Positions 37,501 to 53,000 are shown, counted from the stretch's first letter. The stretch: 64,000 bases of DNA from Xiphydria camelus (GCA_963678675.1 OY783191.1:28788955-28852954), one strand, 5' to 3'. Notes: a model not told the origin generated them from the sequence alone. Translations and numbers: made by a program.

Positions 37501-38093
37501 ATGGTTATACCGGATCTCAATCTAATTCATTAGAGCTCAATAGCTTCTGGGCTCAATGAGCTAAGATCAATGTGTGTATAACGCTGCACAGTGCAGCGAG
37601 TCAATGGGAAACAGAGAAAATATCCAGAACTCGTGTGATTTCCGATATGACATTTAACTAAAATAGTATTGGAAAAATGGATATTGGATTTCTACGCAAA
37701 TTAGTTCTATATAAATTACACATCTGCAAATACGTTGGTATTTATCCATGTGGGGGTCAGTTTCGCGGTACTCTCTGTACGCAAGATGGTTATTCCGGAT
37801 CTCAATTTAATTCATTAGAGCTCAATAGCTTCTCGGCTCAATGAGCTAAGATCAAAAGTGTGTATACCGCCGCAGAGTGCAGCGAGTCAATGGGAAACAA
37901 GGAAAAATTAAAAAACTCGCGTGATTACCGATATGACATTTAACTAAAATAGTATCTTCTAAAAATGGATATTGCATTTCTACGCAAGTTAGTTCTATAT
38001 AAACATATGTAAATACGTATATTTATACCTGTACGCGTCGGTTTCGCGGTACGCTTTGTACGCAAGATGGTTATTCCGGATCTCAATCTAATT
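28568..38093. repeat. 8.97-kb higher-order block, copy 2, expanded by two monomers
   Basis: Partner of 17795-26760. It is 560 bp longer because one 280-bp monomer is present three times (31429-32268). Otherwise it keeps the same order of rare variants, including the internal tandem 8-mer pair. Confidence 0.87.
31429..32268. repeat. Exact triplication of one 280-bp type A monomer
   Basis: Units 31429-31708, 31709-31988 and 31989-32268 read the same to my eye. Each has TACTCAAGATGG, CTCAGTCTAG, GTGCAGAGAGTC and AAGGAAAAATAAAAAAC. The matching block at 20656-20935 has this monomer only once. This is the shortest and clearest tandem amplification in the window. Confidence 0.9.
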
Positions 38094-39790
38094 AATTAGA
38101 GCTCAATAGCTTCTCGGCTCAATGAGGTAAGATCAATGTGTGTATACCGCTGCACAGTACAGCGAGTCAATGGGAAACAGAGAAAATATCCAAAACTCGC
38201 GTGATTACCGATATGACATTTAACTAAAATAGTATCGGAAAAATGGATATTGGATTTCTACGCAAGTTAGTTCTATATAAATTACACATCTGCAAATACG
38301 TTGGTATTTATCCATGTGGGGGTCGGTTTCGCGGAAATCTCTGTACGCAAGATGGTTATTCCGGATCTCAATCTAATTCATTAGAGCTCAATAGCTTCTC
38401 GGCTGAATGAGCTAAGATCAAAAGTGTGTATACCGCCGCAGAGTGCAGCGAGTCAATGGGAAACAAGGAAAAAATAAAAAACTCGCGTGATTACCGATAT
38501 GACATTTAACTAAAATAGTATCTTCTAAAAATGGATATTGCATTTCACGCAAGTTAGTTCTATATAAACATATGTAAATACGTATATTTATACCTGTACG
38601 CGTCGGTTTCGCAGTACGCTTTGTACGCAAGATGGTTATTCCGGATCTCAAACTAATTCATTAGAGCTCAATAGCTTCTCGGCTCAATGAGCTAAAATCA
38701 AAAGTGTGTATACCGCCGAAGAGTGCAGCGAGTCAACGGGAAACAAGGAAAAAATAAAAAACTCGCGTGATTACCGATATGACATTTAACTAAAATAGTA
38801 TCATTTAAAAATGGATATTGCATTTCTACGCAAGTTAGTTCTATATAAACATATGTAAATACGTATATTTATACCTGTACGCGTCGGTTTCGCGGTACGC
38901 TTTGTACGCAAGATGGTTATTCCGGATCTCAAAATAATTCATTAGAGCTCAATAGCTTCTCGGCTCAATGAGCTAAGATCAATGTGTGTATACCGCTGCA
39001 CAGTGCAGCGAGTCAATGTGAAACAGAGAAAATATCCAAAACTCGCGTGATTACCGATATGACATTTATCTAAAATAGTATCGGAAAAATGGATATTGGA
39101 TTTCTACGCAAGTTAGTTCTATATAAATTACACATCTGCAAATACGTTGGTATTTATCCATGTGGAGGTCGGTTTCGCGGTACGCTTTGTACGCAAGATG
39201 GTTATACCGGATCTCAATCTAATTCATTAGAGCTCAATAGCTTCTGGGCTCAATGAGCTAAGATCAATGTGTGTATAACGCTGCACAGTGCAGCGAGTCA
39301 ATGGGAAACAGAGAAAATATCCAGAACTCGTGTGATTTCCGATATGACATTTAACTAAAATAGTATTGGAAAAATGGATATTGGATTTCTACGCAAATTA
39401 GTTCTATATAAATTACACATCTGCAAATACGTTGGTATTTATCCATGTGGGGGTCAGTTTCGCGGTACTCTCTGTACGCAAGATGGTTATTCCGGATCTC
39501 AATTTAATTCATTAGAGCTCAATAGCTTCTCGGCTCAATGAGCTAAGATCAAAAGTGTGTATACCGCCGCAGAATGCAGCGAGTCAATGGGAAACAAGGA
39601 AAAATTAAAAAACTCGCGTGATTACCGATATGACATTTAACTAAAATAGTATCTTCTAAAAATGGATATTGCATTTCTACGCAAGTTAGTTCTATATAAA
39701 CATATGTAAATACGGATATTTATACCTGTACGCGTCGGTTTCGCGGTACGCTTTGTACGCAAGATGGTTATTCCGGATCTCAATCTAATT
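36063..39790. repeat. Tandem copies of a 6-monomer, 1,697-bp unit
   Basis: Sequence from about 36063 recurs from about 37760 at a 1,697-bp offset and runs to about 39790. Shared markers are AATTAATTAG, CGGAAATCTCTG, TTTCGCAGTACGC, TATCATTTAAAAATGG, ATGTGGAGGTC and the CTCGTGTGATTTCC variant. The second copy has small differences such as GTACAGCG near 38158. Confidence 0.8.
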
Positions 39791-41585
39791 CATTAGAGCT
39801 CAATAGCTTCTCGGCTCAATGAGCTAAGATCAAAAGTATGTATACCACCGCAGAGTGCAGCGAGTCAATGGGAAACAAGGAAAAAATAAAAACTCGCGTG
39901 ATTACCGACATGACATTTAACTAAAATAGTATCGGAAAAATGGATATTGGATTTCTACGCAAGTTAGTTCTATATAAATTACACATCTGCAAATACGTTG
40001 GTATTTATCCATGTAGGGGTCGGTTTCGCGGTACGCTTTGTACGCAAGATGGTTATTCCGGATCTCAATCTAATTCATTAGAGCTCAATAGCTTCTCGGC
40101 TCAATGAGCTAAGATCAATGTGTGTATAACGCTGCACAGTGCAACGAGTCAATGGGAAACAGAGAAAATATCCAAAACTCGCGTGATTACCGATAGGACA
40201 TTTAACTAAAATAGTATTGGAAAAATGGATATTGGATTTCTACGCAAGTTAATTCTATATAAATTACACATCTGCAAATACGTTGGTATTTATCCATGTG
40301 TGGGTCGGTTTCGCGGTACGCTTTGTACGCAAGATGGTTATTCCGGATCTCAATCTAATTCATTAGAGCTCAATAGCTTCTCGGCTCAATGAGCTAAGAT
40401 CAAAAGTGTGTATACCGCCGCACAGTGCAGCGAGTCAATGGGAAACAGAGAAAATATCCAAAACTCGCGTGATTACCGATATGACATTTAACTAAAATAG
40501 TATCGGAAAAATGGATATTGGATTTCTACGCAAATTAGTTCTATATAAATTACACATCTGCAAATACGTTGGTATTTATCCACGTGGGGGTCGGTTTCGC
40601 GGTACGCTTTGTACGCAAGATGGTTATTCCGGATCTCAATCTAATTCATTAGAGGTCAATAGCTTCTCGGCTGAATGAGCTAAGAACAAAAGTGTGTATA
40701 CCGCCGCAGAGTGCAGCGAGTCAATGGGAAACAAGGAAAAAATAAAAAACTCGCGTGATTACCGATATGACATTTAACTAAAATAGTATCTTCTAAAAAT
40801 GGATATTGCATTTCTACGCAAGTTAGTTCTATATAAACATATGTAAATACGTGTATTTATACCTGTACGCGTCGGTTTCGCGGTACGCTTTGTACGCAAG
40901 ATGGTTATTCCGGATCTCAAAATAATTCATTAGAGCTCAATAGCTTCTCGGCTCAATGAGCTAAGATCAATGTGTGTATACCGCTGCACAGTGCAGCGAG
41001 TCAATGTGAAACAGAGAAAATATCCAAAACTCGCGTGATTACCGATATGACATTTATCTAAAATAGTATCGGAAAAATGGATATTGGATTTCTACGCTAG
41101 TTAGTTCTATATAAATTACACATCTGCAAATACGTTGGTATTTATCCATGTGGGGGTCGGTTTCGCGGTACTCTCTGTACGCAAGATGGTTATTCCGGAT
41201 CTCAGTCTAGTTCATTAGAGCTCAATAGCTTCTCGGCTCAATGAGCTAAGATCAAAAGTGTGTATACAGCCGCAGAGTGCAGCGAGTCAATGGGAAACAA
41301 GGAAAAAGAAAAAATTCGCGTGATTACCGATATGACATTTAACTAAAATAGTATCTTCTAAAAATGGATATTGCATTTCACGCAAGTTAGTTCTATATAA
41401 ATTACACATCTGCAAATACGTTGGTATTTATCCATGTGGGGGTCGGTTTCGCGGTACGCTTTGTACGCAAGATGGTTATTCTGGATCTCAATCTAATTCA
41501 TTAGAGCTCAATAGCTTCTCGGCTCAATGAGCTAAGATCAAAAGTGTGTATACCGCTGCACAGTGCAGCGAGTCAATGGGAAACA
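39791..41585. repeat. 1.8-kb satellite block, partner of 26761-28555
   Basis: Same monomer order as the partner at a 13,030-bp offset. This equals the 11,333-bp offset plus one extra 1,697-bp 6-mer unit, so the offsets are internally consistent. Confidence 0.8.
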
Positions 41586-44500
41586 GAGAAAATATCCAAA
41601 ACTCGCGTGATTACCGATATGACATTTAACTAAAATAGTATCGGAAAAATGGATATTGGATTTCTGCGCAAGTTAGATCTATATAAATTACACATCTGCA
41701 AATACGTTGGTATTTATCCATGTGGGGGTCGGTTTCGCGGTACTCTCTGTACGCAAGATGGTTATTCCGGATCTCAATTTAATTCATTAGAGCTCAATAG
41801 CTTCTCGGCTCAATGAGCTAAGATCAAAAGTGTGTATACCGCCGCAGAGTGCAGCGAGTCAATGGGAAACAAGGAAAAATTAAAAAACTCGCGTGATTAC
41901 CGATATGACATTTAACTAAAATAGTATCTTCTAAAAATGGATATTGCATTTCTACGCAAGTTAGTTCTATATAAACATATGTAAATACGTATATTTATAC
42001 CTGTACGCGTCGGTTTCGCGGTACGCTTTGTACGCAAGATGGTTATTCCGGATCTCAATCTAATTAATTAGAGCTCAATAGCTTCTCGGCTCAATGAGGT
42101 AAGATCAATGTGTGTATACCGCTGCACAGTGCAGCGAGTCAATGGGAAACAGAGAAAATATCCAAAACTCGCGTGATTACCGATATGACATTTAACTAAA
42201 ATAGTATCGGAAAAATGGATATTGGATTTCTACGCAAGTTAGTTCTATATAAATTACACATCTGCAAATACGTTGGTATTTATCCATGTGGGGGTCGGTT
42301 TCGCGGAAATCTCTGTACGCAAGATGGTTATTCCGGATCTCAATCTAATTCATTAGAGCTCAATAGCTTCTCGGCTGAATGAGCTAAGATCAAAAGTGTG
42401 TATACCGCCGCAGAGTGCAGCGAGTCAATGGGAAACAAGGAAAAAATAAAAAACTCGCGTGATTACCGATATGACATTTAACTAAAATAGTATCTTCTAA
42501 AAATGGATATTGCATTTCACGCAAGTTAGTTCTATATAAACATATGTAAATACGTATATTTATACCTGTACGCGTCGGTTTCGCAGTACGCTTTGTACGC
42601 AAGATGGTTATTCCGGATCTCAAACTAATTCATTAGAGCTCAATAGCTTCTCGGCTCAATGAGCTAAAATCAAAAGTGTGTATACCGCCGAAGAGTGCAG
42701 CGAGTCAACGGGAAACAAGGAAAAAATAAAAAACTCGCGTGATTACCGATATGACATTTAACTAAAATAGTATCATTTAAAAATGGATATTGCATTTCTA
42801 CGCAAGTTAGTTCTATATAAACATATGTAAATACGTATATTTATACCTGTACGCGTCGGTTTCGCGGTACGCTTTGTACGCAAGATGGTTATTCCGGATC
42901 TCAAAATAATTCATTAGAGCTCAATAGCTTCTCGGCTCAATGAGCTAAGATCAATGTGTGTATACCGCTGCACAGTGCAGCGAGTCAATGTGAAACAGAG
43001 AAAATATCCAAAACTCGCGTGATTACCGATATGACATTTATCTAAAATAGTATCGGAAAAATGGATATTGGATTTCTACGCAAGTTAGTTCTATATAAAT
43101 TACACATCTGCAAATACGTTGGTATTTATCCATGTAGGGGTCGGTTTCGCGGTACGCTTTGTACGCAAGATGGTTATTCCGGATCTCAATCTAATTCATT
43201 AGAGCTCAATAGCTTCTCGGCTCAATGAGCTAAGATCAATGTGTGTATAACGCTGCACAGTGCAACGAGTCAATGGGAAACAGAGAAAATATCCAAAACT
43301 CGCGTGATTACCGATAGGACATTTAACTAAAATAGTATTGGAAAAATGGATATTGGATTTCTACGCAAGTTAATTCTATATAAATTACACATCTGCAAAT
43401 ACGTTGGTATTTATCCATGTGTGGGTCGGTTTCGCGGTACGCTTTGTACGCAAGATGGTTATTCCGGATCTCAATCTAATTCATTAGAGCTCAATAGCTT
43501 CTCGGCTCAATGAGCTAAGATCAAAAGTGTGTATACCGCCGCACAGTGCAGCGAGTCAATGGGAAACAGAGAAAATATCCAAAACTCGCGTGATTACCGA
43601 TATGACATTTAACTAAAATAGTATCTTCTAAAAATGGATATTGCATTTCTACGCAAGTTAGTTCTATATAAACATATGTAAATACGTATATTTATACCTG
43701 TACGCGTCGGTTTCGCGGTACGCTTTGTACGCAAGATGGTTATTCCGGATCTCAATCTAATTCATTAGAGCTCAATAGCTTCTCGGCTCAATGAGCTAAG
43801 ATCAAAAGTGTGTATACCGCCGCACAGTGCAGCGAGTCAATGGGAAACAGAGAATATATCCAAAACTCGCGTGATTACCGATATGACATTTAACTAAAAT
43901 AGTATCTTCTAAAAATGGATATTGCGTTTCACGCAAGTTAGTTCCGTATAAATTGCACATCGGCAAATACGTTGGTATTTATCCATGTACGGGTCGGTTT
44001 CGCGGTACGCTTTGTACGCAAGATGGTTATTCCGGATCTCAGTCTAGTTCATTAGAGCTCAATAGCTTCTGGGCTCAATGAGATAAGATCAAAAGTGTGT
44101 ATACCGCCGCAGAGTGCAGCGAGTCAATGGGAAATAAGGAAAAAATAAAAAACTCGCGTGATTACCGATATGACATTTAACTAAAATAGTATCTTCTAAA
44201 AATGGATATTGCATTTCACGCAAGTTAGTTCTATATAAATTACACATCTGCAAATACGTTGGTATTTATCCATGTGGGGGTCAGTTTCGCGGTACGCTTT
44301 GTACGCAAGATGGTTATTCCGGATCTCAATCTAATTTATTAGAGCTCAATAGCTTCTCGGCTTAATGAGCTAAGATAAAAAGTGCGTATATCGCCGCAGA
44401 GTGCAGTGAGTCAACGGGAAACAAGGAAAAAATAAAAAACTCGCGTGATTACCGATATGACATTTAACTAAAATAGTGTCTTCTAAAAATGGATATTGCA

Positions 44501-47040
44501 TTTCTACGCAAGTTAGTTCTATATAAACATATGTAAATACGTATATTTATACCTGTACGCGTCGGTTTCGCGGTACGCTTTGTACGCAAGATGGTTATTC
44601 CGGATCTCAAACTAATTCATTAGAGCTCAATAGCTTCTCGGCTCAATGAGCTAAGATCAATGTGTGTATACCGCTGCACAGTGCAGCGAGTCAATGGGAA
44701 ACAGAGAAAATATCCAAAACTCGCGTGATTACCGATATGACATTTAACTAAAATAGTATCGGAAAAATGGATATTGGATTTCTACGCAAATTAGTTCTAT
44801 ATAAGTTACACATCTGCAAATACGTTGGTATTTATCCATGTGGGGGTCGGTTTCGCGGAAATCTCTGTACGCAAGATGGTTATTCCGGATCTCAATCTAA
44901 TTCATTAGAGCTCAATAGCTTCTCGGCTTAATGAGCTAAGATAAAAAGTGCGTATATCGCCGCAGAGTGCAGTGAGTCAACGGGAAACAAGGAAAAAATA
45001 AAAAACTCGCGTGATTACCGATATGACATTTAACTAAAATAGTATCTTCTAAAAATGGGTATTGCATTTCTACGCAAGTTAGTTCTATATAAACATATGT
45101 AAATACGTATATTTATACCTGTACGCGTCGGTTTCGCGGTACGCTTTGTACGCAAGATGGTTATTCCGGATCTCAAAATAATTCATTAGAGCTCAATAGC
45201 TTCTCGGCTCAATGAGCTAAGATCAAAAGTATGTATACCACCGCAGAGTGCAGCGAGTCAATGGGAAACAAGGAAAAAATAAAAAACTCGCGTGATTACC
45301 GATATGACATTTAAGTTAAATAGTATCGGAAAAATGGATATTGGATTTCTACGCAAGTTAGTTCTATATAAATTACACACCTGCAAATACGTTGGTATTT
45401 ATCCATGTGGGGGTCGGTTTCGCGGTACTCTCTGTACGCAAGATGGTTATTCCGGATCTCAATCTAATTCATTAGAGCTCAATAGCTTCTCGGCTCAATG
45501 AGCTAAGATCAAAAGTATGTATACCACCGCAGAGTGCAGGGAGTCAATGGGAAACAGAGAAAATATCCAAAACTGGCGTGATTACCGATATGACATTCAA
45601 CTAAAATAGTATCGGAAAAATGGATATTGGATTTCTACGCAAGTTAGTTCTATATAAATTACACATCTGCAAATACGTTGGTATTTATCCATGTGGGGGT
45701 CGGTTTCGCGGTACGCTTTGTACGCAAAATGGTTATTCCGGATCTCAATCTGATTCATTAGAGCTCAATAGCTTCTCGGCACAATGAGCTAAGATCAAAG
45801 TGTATATACCGCCGCACAGTGCAGCGAGTCAATGGGAACAGAGAAAATATCCAAAACTCGCGTGATTACAGATACGACTCTTAACTAAAATAACATTCTC
45901 CTGAAATAAGTATGGCATTCCTACGCAAGTTAGTTCTATACAAATTATCCATGTGTAAATACGTACATTTATCCATGTACGGGTCGTTATCAGGGTATAA
46001 TTTGAACGCAAGATGGTTAGTCCAGATCTCAATCTCATTCATTAGAGCTGAATAGCTTCTCGGCTCATTGAGCTAAGATCAAAGTGAATATACCGCCGCA
46101 GAGTTCAGCTAGTCAATGGGAACCAGGGAAAAAATAAAAAACTCGCGTGATTACCGATATGAAATTTAACTAAAACAGGATCTTCTAAAAATGGATATTG
46201 CATTTCACGCAAGTTAGTTCCGTATAAATTGCACATCGGCAAATACGTTGGTATTTATCCATGTACGGGTCGGTTTCGCGGTACGCTTTGTACGCAAGAT
46301 GGTTATTCCGGATCTCAGTCTAATTCATTAGAGCTCAATAGCTTCTCGGCTCAATCAGCTAAGATCATAGTGTGTATACCGCTGCACAGTGCAGCGAGTC
46401 AATGGGAAACAGAGAAAATATCCAAAACTCGCGTGATTACCGATATGACATTTAACTAAAATAGTATCGGAACAATGGATATTGGATTTCTACGCAAGTT
46501 AGTTCTATATAAATTACACATCTGCAAATACGTTGGTATTTATCCATGTGGGGGTCGGTTTCTCGGAAATCTCTGTACGCAAGATGGTTATTCCGGATCT
46601 CAATCTAATTCATTAGAGCTCAATAGCTTCTCGGCTCAATGAGCTAAGATCAAAAGTGTGTATACCGCCGCAGAGTGCAGCGAGTCAATGGGAAACAAGG
46701 AAAAATTAAAAAACTCGCGTGATTACCGATATGACATTTAACTAAAATAGTATCTTCTAAAAATGGATATTGCATTTCTACGCAAGTTAGTTCTATATAA
46801 ACATATGTAAATACGTATATTTATACCTGTACGCGTCGGTTTCGCGGTACGCTTTGTACGCAAGATGGTTATTCCGGATCTCAATCTAATTCATTAGAGC
46901 TCAAAAGCTTCTCGGCTCAATGAGCTAAGATCAAAAGTATGTATACCACCGCAGAGTGCAGCGAGTCAATGGGAAACAGAGAAAATATACAAAACTGGCG
47001 TGATTACCGACATGACATTTAACTAAAATAGTATCGGAAA
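41586..47040. repeat. Transition zone of mixed monomers with C-D-B cassettes 3 and 4
   Basis: About 40.5-43.1 kb resembles 34.8-37.4 kb at a 5,669-bp offset. About 43.13-43.59 kb resembles 40.01-40.47 kb at a 3,121-bp offset. From 43.6 kb A, B and C types are mixed, and C-D-B cassettes occupy 45597-46451 and 47019-47873. The boundary TTAA is changed to TCAA at about 45597, and 45313 has TTAAGTTAAA in place of TTAACTAAAA. No other sequence type is present. Confidence 0.8.
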
Positions 47041-50000
47041 AATGGATATTGGATTTCTACGCAAGTTAGTTCTATATAAATTACACATCTGCAAATACGT
47101 TGGTATTTATCCATGTGGGGGTCGGTTTCGCGGTACGCTTTGTACGCAAAATGGTTATTCCGGATCTCAATCTGATTCATTAGAGCTCAATAGCTTCTCG
47201 GCACAATGAGCTAAGATCAAAGTGTATATACCGCCGCACAGTGCAGCGAGTCAATGGGAACAGAGAAAATATCCAAAACTCGCGTGATTACAGATACGAC
47301 TCTTAACTAAAATAACATTCTCCTGAAATAAGTATGGCATTCCTACGCAAGTTAGTTCTATACAAATTATCCATGTGTAAATACGTACATTTATCCATGT
47401 ACGGGTCGTTATCAGGGTATAATTTGAACGCAAGATGGTTAGTCCAGATCTCAATCTCATTCATTAGAGCTGAATAGCTTCTCGGCTCATTGAGCTAAGA
47501 TCAAAGTGAATATACCGCCGCAGAGTTCAGCTAGTCAATGGGAACCAGGGAAAAAATAAAAAACTCGCGTGATTACCGATATGAAATTTAACTAAAACAG
47601 GATCTTCTAAAAATGGATATTGCATTTCACGCAAGTTAGTTCCGTATAAATTGCACATCGGCAAATACGTTGGTATTTATCCATGTACGGGTCGGTTTCG
47701 CGGTACGCTTTGTACGCAAGATGGTTATTCCGGATCTCAGTCTAATTCATTAGAGCTCAATAGCTTCTCGGCTCAATCAGCTAAGATCATAGTGTGTATA
47801 CCGCTGCACAGTGCAGCGAGTCAATGGGAAACAGAGAAAATATCCAAAACTCGCGTGATTACCGATATGACATTTAACTAAAATAGTATCGGAACAATGG
47901 ATATTGGATTTCTACGCAAGTTAGTTCTATATAAATTACACATCTGCATATACGTTGGTATTTATCCATGTGGGGGTCGGTTTCGCGGTACGCTTTGTAC
48001 GCAAGATGGTTATTCCGGATCTCAATCTAATTCATTAGAGCTCAATAGCTTCTCGGTTCAATGAGCTAAGATCAAAAGTGTGTATATCGCCGCAGAGTGC
48101 AGCGAGTCAATGGGAAACAAGGAAAAAATAAAAAACTCGCGTGATTACCGATATGACATTTAACTAAAATAGTATCTTCTAAAAATGGATATTGCATTTC
48201 TACGCAAGTTAGTTCTATATAAACATATGTAAATACGTATATTTATACCTGTACGCGTTGGTTTCGCGGTACGCTTTGTACGCAAGATTGTTATTCCGGA
48301 TCTCAATCTAATTCATTAGAGCTCAATAGCTTCTCGGCTCAATGAGCTAAGATCAAAAGTTTGTATACCGCCGCACAGTGCAGCGAGTCAATGGGAAACA
48401 GAGAAAATATCCAAAACTCGCGTGATTACCGATATGACATTTAACTAAAATAGTATCTTCTAAAAATGGATATTGCATTTCTACGCAAGTTAGTTCTATA
48501 TAAACATATGTAAATACGTATATTTATACCTGTACGCGTCGGTTTCGCGGTACGCTTTGTACTCAAGATTGTTATTCCGGATCTCAATCTAATTCATTAG
48601 AGCTCAATAGCTTCTCGGCTCAATGAGCTAAGATCAAAAGTGTGTATACCGCCGCACAGTGCAGCGAGTCAATGGGAAACAGAGAATATATCCAAAACTC
48701 GCGTGATTACCGATATGACATTTAACTAAAATAGTATCTTCTAAAAATGGATATTGCGTTTCACGCAAGTTAGTTCCGTATAAATTGCACATCGGCAAAT
48801 ACGTTGGTATTTATCCATGTACGGGTCGGTTTCGCGGTACGCTTTGTACGCAAGATGGTTATTCCGGATCTCAGTCTAGTTCATTAGAGCTCAATAGCTT
48901 CTCGGCTCAATGAGCTAAGATCAAAAGTGTGTATACCGCCGCACAGTGCAGCGAGTCAATGGGAAACAGAGAAAATATCCAAAACTCGCGTGATTACCGA
49001 TATGACATTTAACTAAAATAGTATCTTCTAAAAATAGATATTGCATTTCTACGCAAGTTAGTTCTATATAAACATATGTAAATACGTATATTTATACCTG
49101 TACGCGTCGGTTTCGCGGTACGCTTTGTACGCAAGATGGTTATTCCGGATCTCAATCTAATTCATTAGAGCTCAATAGCTTCTCGGTTCAATGAGCTAAG
49201 ATCAAAAGTGTGTATATCGCCGCAGAGTGCAGCGAGTCAATGGGAAACAAGGAAAAAATAAAAAACTCGCGTGTTTACCGATATGACATTTAACTAAAAT
49301 AGTATCTTCTAAAAATGGGTATTGCATTTCACGCAAGTTAGTTCTATATAAATTACACATCTGCAAATACGTTGGTATTTATCCATGTGGGGGTCGGTTT
49401 CGCGGTACGCTTTGTACGCAAGATGGTTATTCCGGATCTCAAACTAATTCATTAGAGCTCAATAGCTTCTCGGCTCAATGAGCTAAGATCAAAAGTGTGT
49501 ATACCGCCGCAGAGTGCAGCGAGTCAATGGGAAACAGGGAAAAAATAAAAAACTCGCGTGATTACCGATATGACATTTAACTAAAATAGTATCTTCTAAA
49601 AATGGATATTGCATTTCTACGCAAGTTAGTTCTATATAAACATATGTAAATACGTATATTTATACCTGTACGCGTTGGTTTCGCGGTACGCTTTGTACGC
49701 AAGATTGTTATTCCGGATCTCAATCTAATTCATTAGAGCTCAATAGCTTCTCGGCTCAATGAGCTAAGATCAAAAGTGTGTATACCGCCGCACAGTGCAG
49801 CGAGTCAATGGGAAACAGAGAAAATATCCAAAACTCGCGTGATTACCGATATGACATTTAACTAAAATAGTATCTTCTAAAAATGGATATTGCATTTCTA
49901 CGCAAGTTAGTTCTATATAAACATATGTAAATACGTATATTTATACCTGTACGCGTCGGTTTCGCGGTACGCTTTGTACGCAAGATGGTTATTCCGGATC

Positions 50001-53000
50001 TCAATCTAATTCATTAGAGCTCAATAGCTTCTCGGCTCAATGAGCTAAGATCAAAAGTGTGTATACCGCCGCAGAGTGCAGCGAGTCAATGGGAAACAAG
50101 GAAAAAATAAAAAACTCGCGTGATTACCGATATGACATTTAACTAAAATAGTATCTTCTAAAAATGGATATTGCATTTCACGCAAGTTAGTTCCGTATAA
50201 ATTGCACATCGGCAAATACGATGGTATTTATCCATGTACAGGTCGGTTTCGCGGTACGCTTTGTACGCAAGATGGTTATTCCGGATCTCAGTCTAGTTCA
50301 TTAGAGCTCAATAGCTTCTCGGCTCAACGAGCTTAGATCAAAAGTGTGTATACCGCCGCAGAGTGGAGCGAGTCAATGGGAAACAAGGAAAAAATAAAAA
50401 ACTCGCGTGATTACCGATATGACATTTAACTAAAATAGTATCTTCTAAAAATGGATATTGCATTTCTACGCAAGTTAGTTCTATATAAACATATGTAAAT
50501 ACGTATATTTATACCTGTACGCGTCGGTTTCGCGGTACGCTTTGTACTCAAGATTGTTATTCCGGATCTCAATCTAATTCATTAGAGCTCAATAGCTTCT
50601 CGGCTCAATGAGCTAAGATCAAAAGTGTGTATACCGCCGCACAGTGCAGCGAGTCAATGGGAAACAGAGAATATATCCAAAACTCGCGTGATTACCGATA
50701 TGACATTTAACTAAAATAGTATCTTCTAAAAATGGATATTGCATTTCTACGCAAGTTAGTTCTATATAAACATATGTAAATACGTATATTTATACCTGTA
50801 CGCGTCGGTTTCGCGGTACGCTTTGTACGCAAGATGGTTATTCCGGATCTCAATCTAATTCATTAGAGCTCAATAGCTTCTCGGCTCAATGAGCTAAGAT
50901 CAAAAGTGTGTATACCGCCGCAGAGTGCAGCGAGTCAATGGGAAACAAGGAAAAAATAAAAAACTCGCGTGATTACCGATATGACATTTAACTAAAATAG
51001 TATCTTCTAAAAATGGATATTGCATTTCTACGCAAGTTAGTTCTATATAAACATATGTAAATACGTATATTTATACCTGTACGCGTCGGTTTCGCGGTAC
51101 GCTTTGTACGCAAGATGGTTATTCCGGATCTCAATCTAATTCATTAGAGCTCAATAGCTTCTCGGCTCAATGAGCTAAGATCAAAGTGTGTATACCGCTG
51201 CACAGTGCAGCGAGTCAATGGGAAACAGAGAAAATATCCAAAACTCGCGTGATTACCGATATGACATTTAACTAAAATAGTATCGGAACAATGGATATTG
51301 GATTTCTACGCAAGTTAGTTCTATATAAATTACACATCTGCAAATACGTTGGTATTTATCCATGTGGGGGTCGGTTTCGCGGTACGCTTTGTACGCAAAA
51401 TGGTTATTCCGGATCTCAATCTGATTCATTAGAGCTCAATAGCTTCTCGGCACAATGAGCTAAGATCAAAGTGTATATACCGCCGCACAGTGCAGCGAGT
51501 CAATGGGAACAGAGAAAATATCCAAAACTCGCGTGATTACAGATACGACTCTTAACTAAAATAACATTCTCCTGAAATAAGTATGGCATTCCTACGCAAG
51601 TTAGTTCTATACAAATTATCCATGTGTAAATACGTACATTTATCCATGTACGGGTCGTTATCAGGGTATAATTTGAACGCAAGATGGTTAGTCCAGATCT
51701 CAATCTCATTCATTAGAGCTGAATAGCTTCTCGGCTCATTGAGCTAAGATCAAAGTGAATATACCGCCGCAGAGTTCAGCTAGTCAATGGGAACCAGGGA
51801 AAAAATAAAAAACTCGCGTGATTACCGATATGAAATTTAACTAAAACAGGATCTTCTAAAAATGGATATTGCATTTCACGCAAGTTAGTTCCGTATAAAT
51901 TGCACATCGGCAAATACGTTGGTATTTATCCATGTACGGGTCGGTTTCGCGGTACGCTTTGTACGCAAGATGGTTATTCCGGATCTCAGTCTAATTCATT
52001 AGAGCTCAATAGCTTCTCGGCTCAATCAGCTAAGATCATAGTGTGTATACCGCTGCACAGTGCAGCGAGTCAATGGGAAACAGAGAAAATATCCAAAACT
52101 CGCGTGATTACCGATATGACATTTAACTAAAATAGTATCGGAACAATGGATATTGGATTTCTACGCAAGTTAGTTCTATATAAATTACACATCTGCATAT
52201 ACGTTGGTATTTATCCATGTGGGGGTCGGTTTCGCGGTACGCTTTGTACGCAAGATGGTTATTCCGGATCTCAATCTAATTCATTAGAGCTCAATAGCTT
52301 CTCGGTTCAATGAGCTAAGATCAAAAGTGTGTATATCGCCGCAGAGTGCAGCGAGTCAATGGGAAACAAGGAAAAAATAAAAAACTCGCGTGATTACCGA
52401 TATGACATTTAACTAAAATAGTATCTTCTAAAAATGGATATTGCATTTCTACGCAAGTTAGTTCTATATAAACATATGTAAATACGTATATTTATACCTG
52501 TACGCGTTGGTTTCGCGGTACGCTTTGTACGCAAGATTGTTATTCCGGATCTCAATCTAATTCATTAGAGCTCAATAGCTTCTCGGCTCAATGAGCTAAG
52601 ATCAAAAGTTTGTATACCGCCGCACAGTGCAGCGAGTCAATGGGAAACAGAGAAAATATCCAAAACTCGCGTGATTACCGATATGACATTTAACTAAAAT
52701 AGTATCTTCTAAAAATGGATATTGCATTTCTACGCAAGTTAGTTCTATATAAACATATGTAAATACGTATATTTATACCTGTACGCGTCGGTTTCGCGGT
52801 ACGCTTTGTACTCAAGATTGTTATTCCGGATCTCAATCTAATTCATTAGAGCTCAATAGCTTCTCGGCTCAATGAGCTAAGATCAAAAGTGTGTATACCG
52901 CCGCACAGTGCAGCGAGTCAATGGGAAACAGAGAATATATCCAAAACTCGCGTGATTACCGATATGACATTTAACTAAAATAGTATCTTCTAAAAATGGA

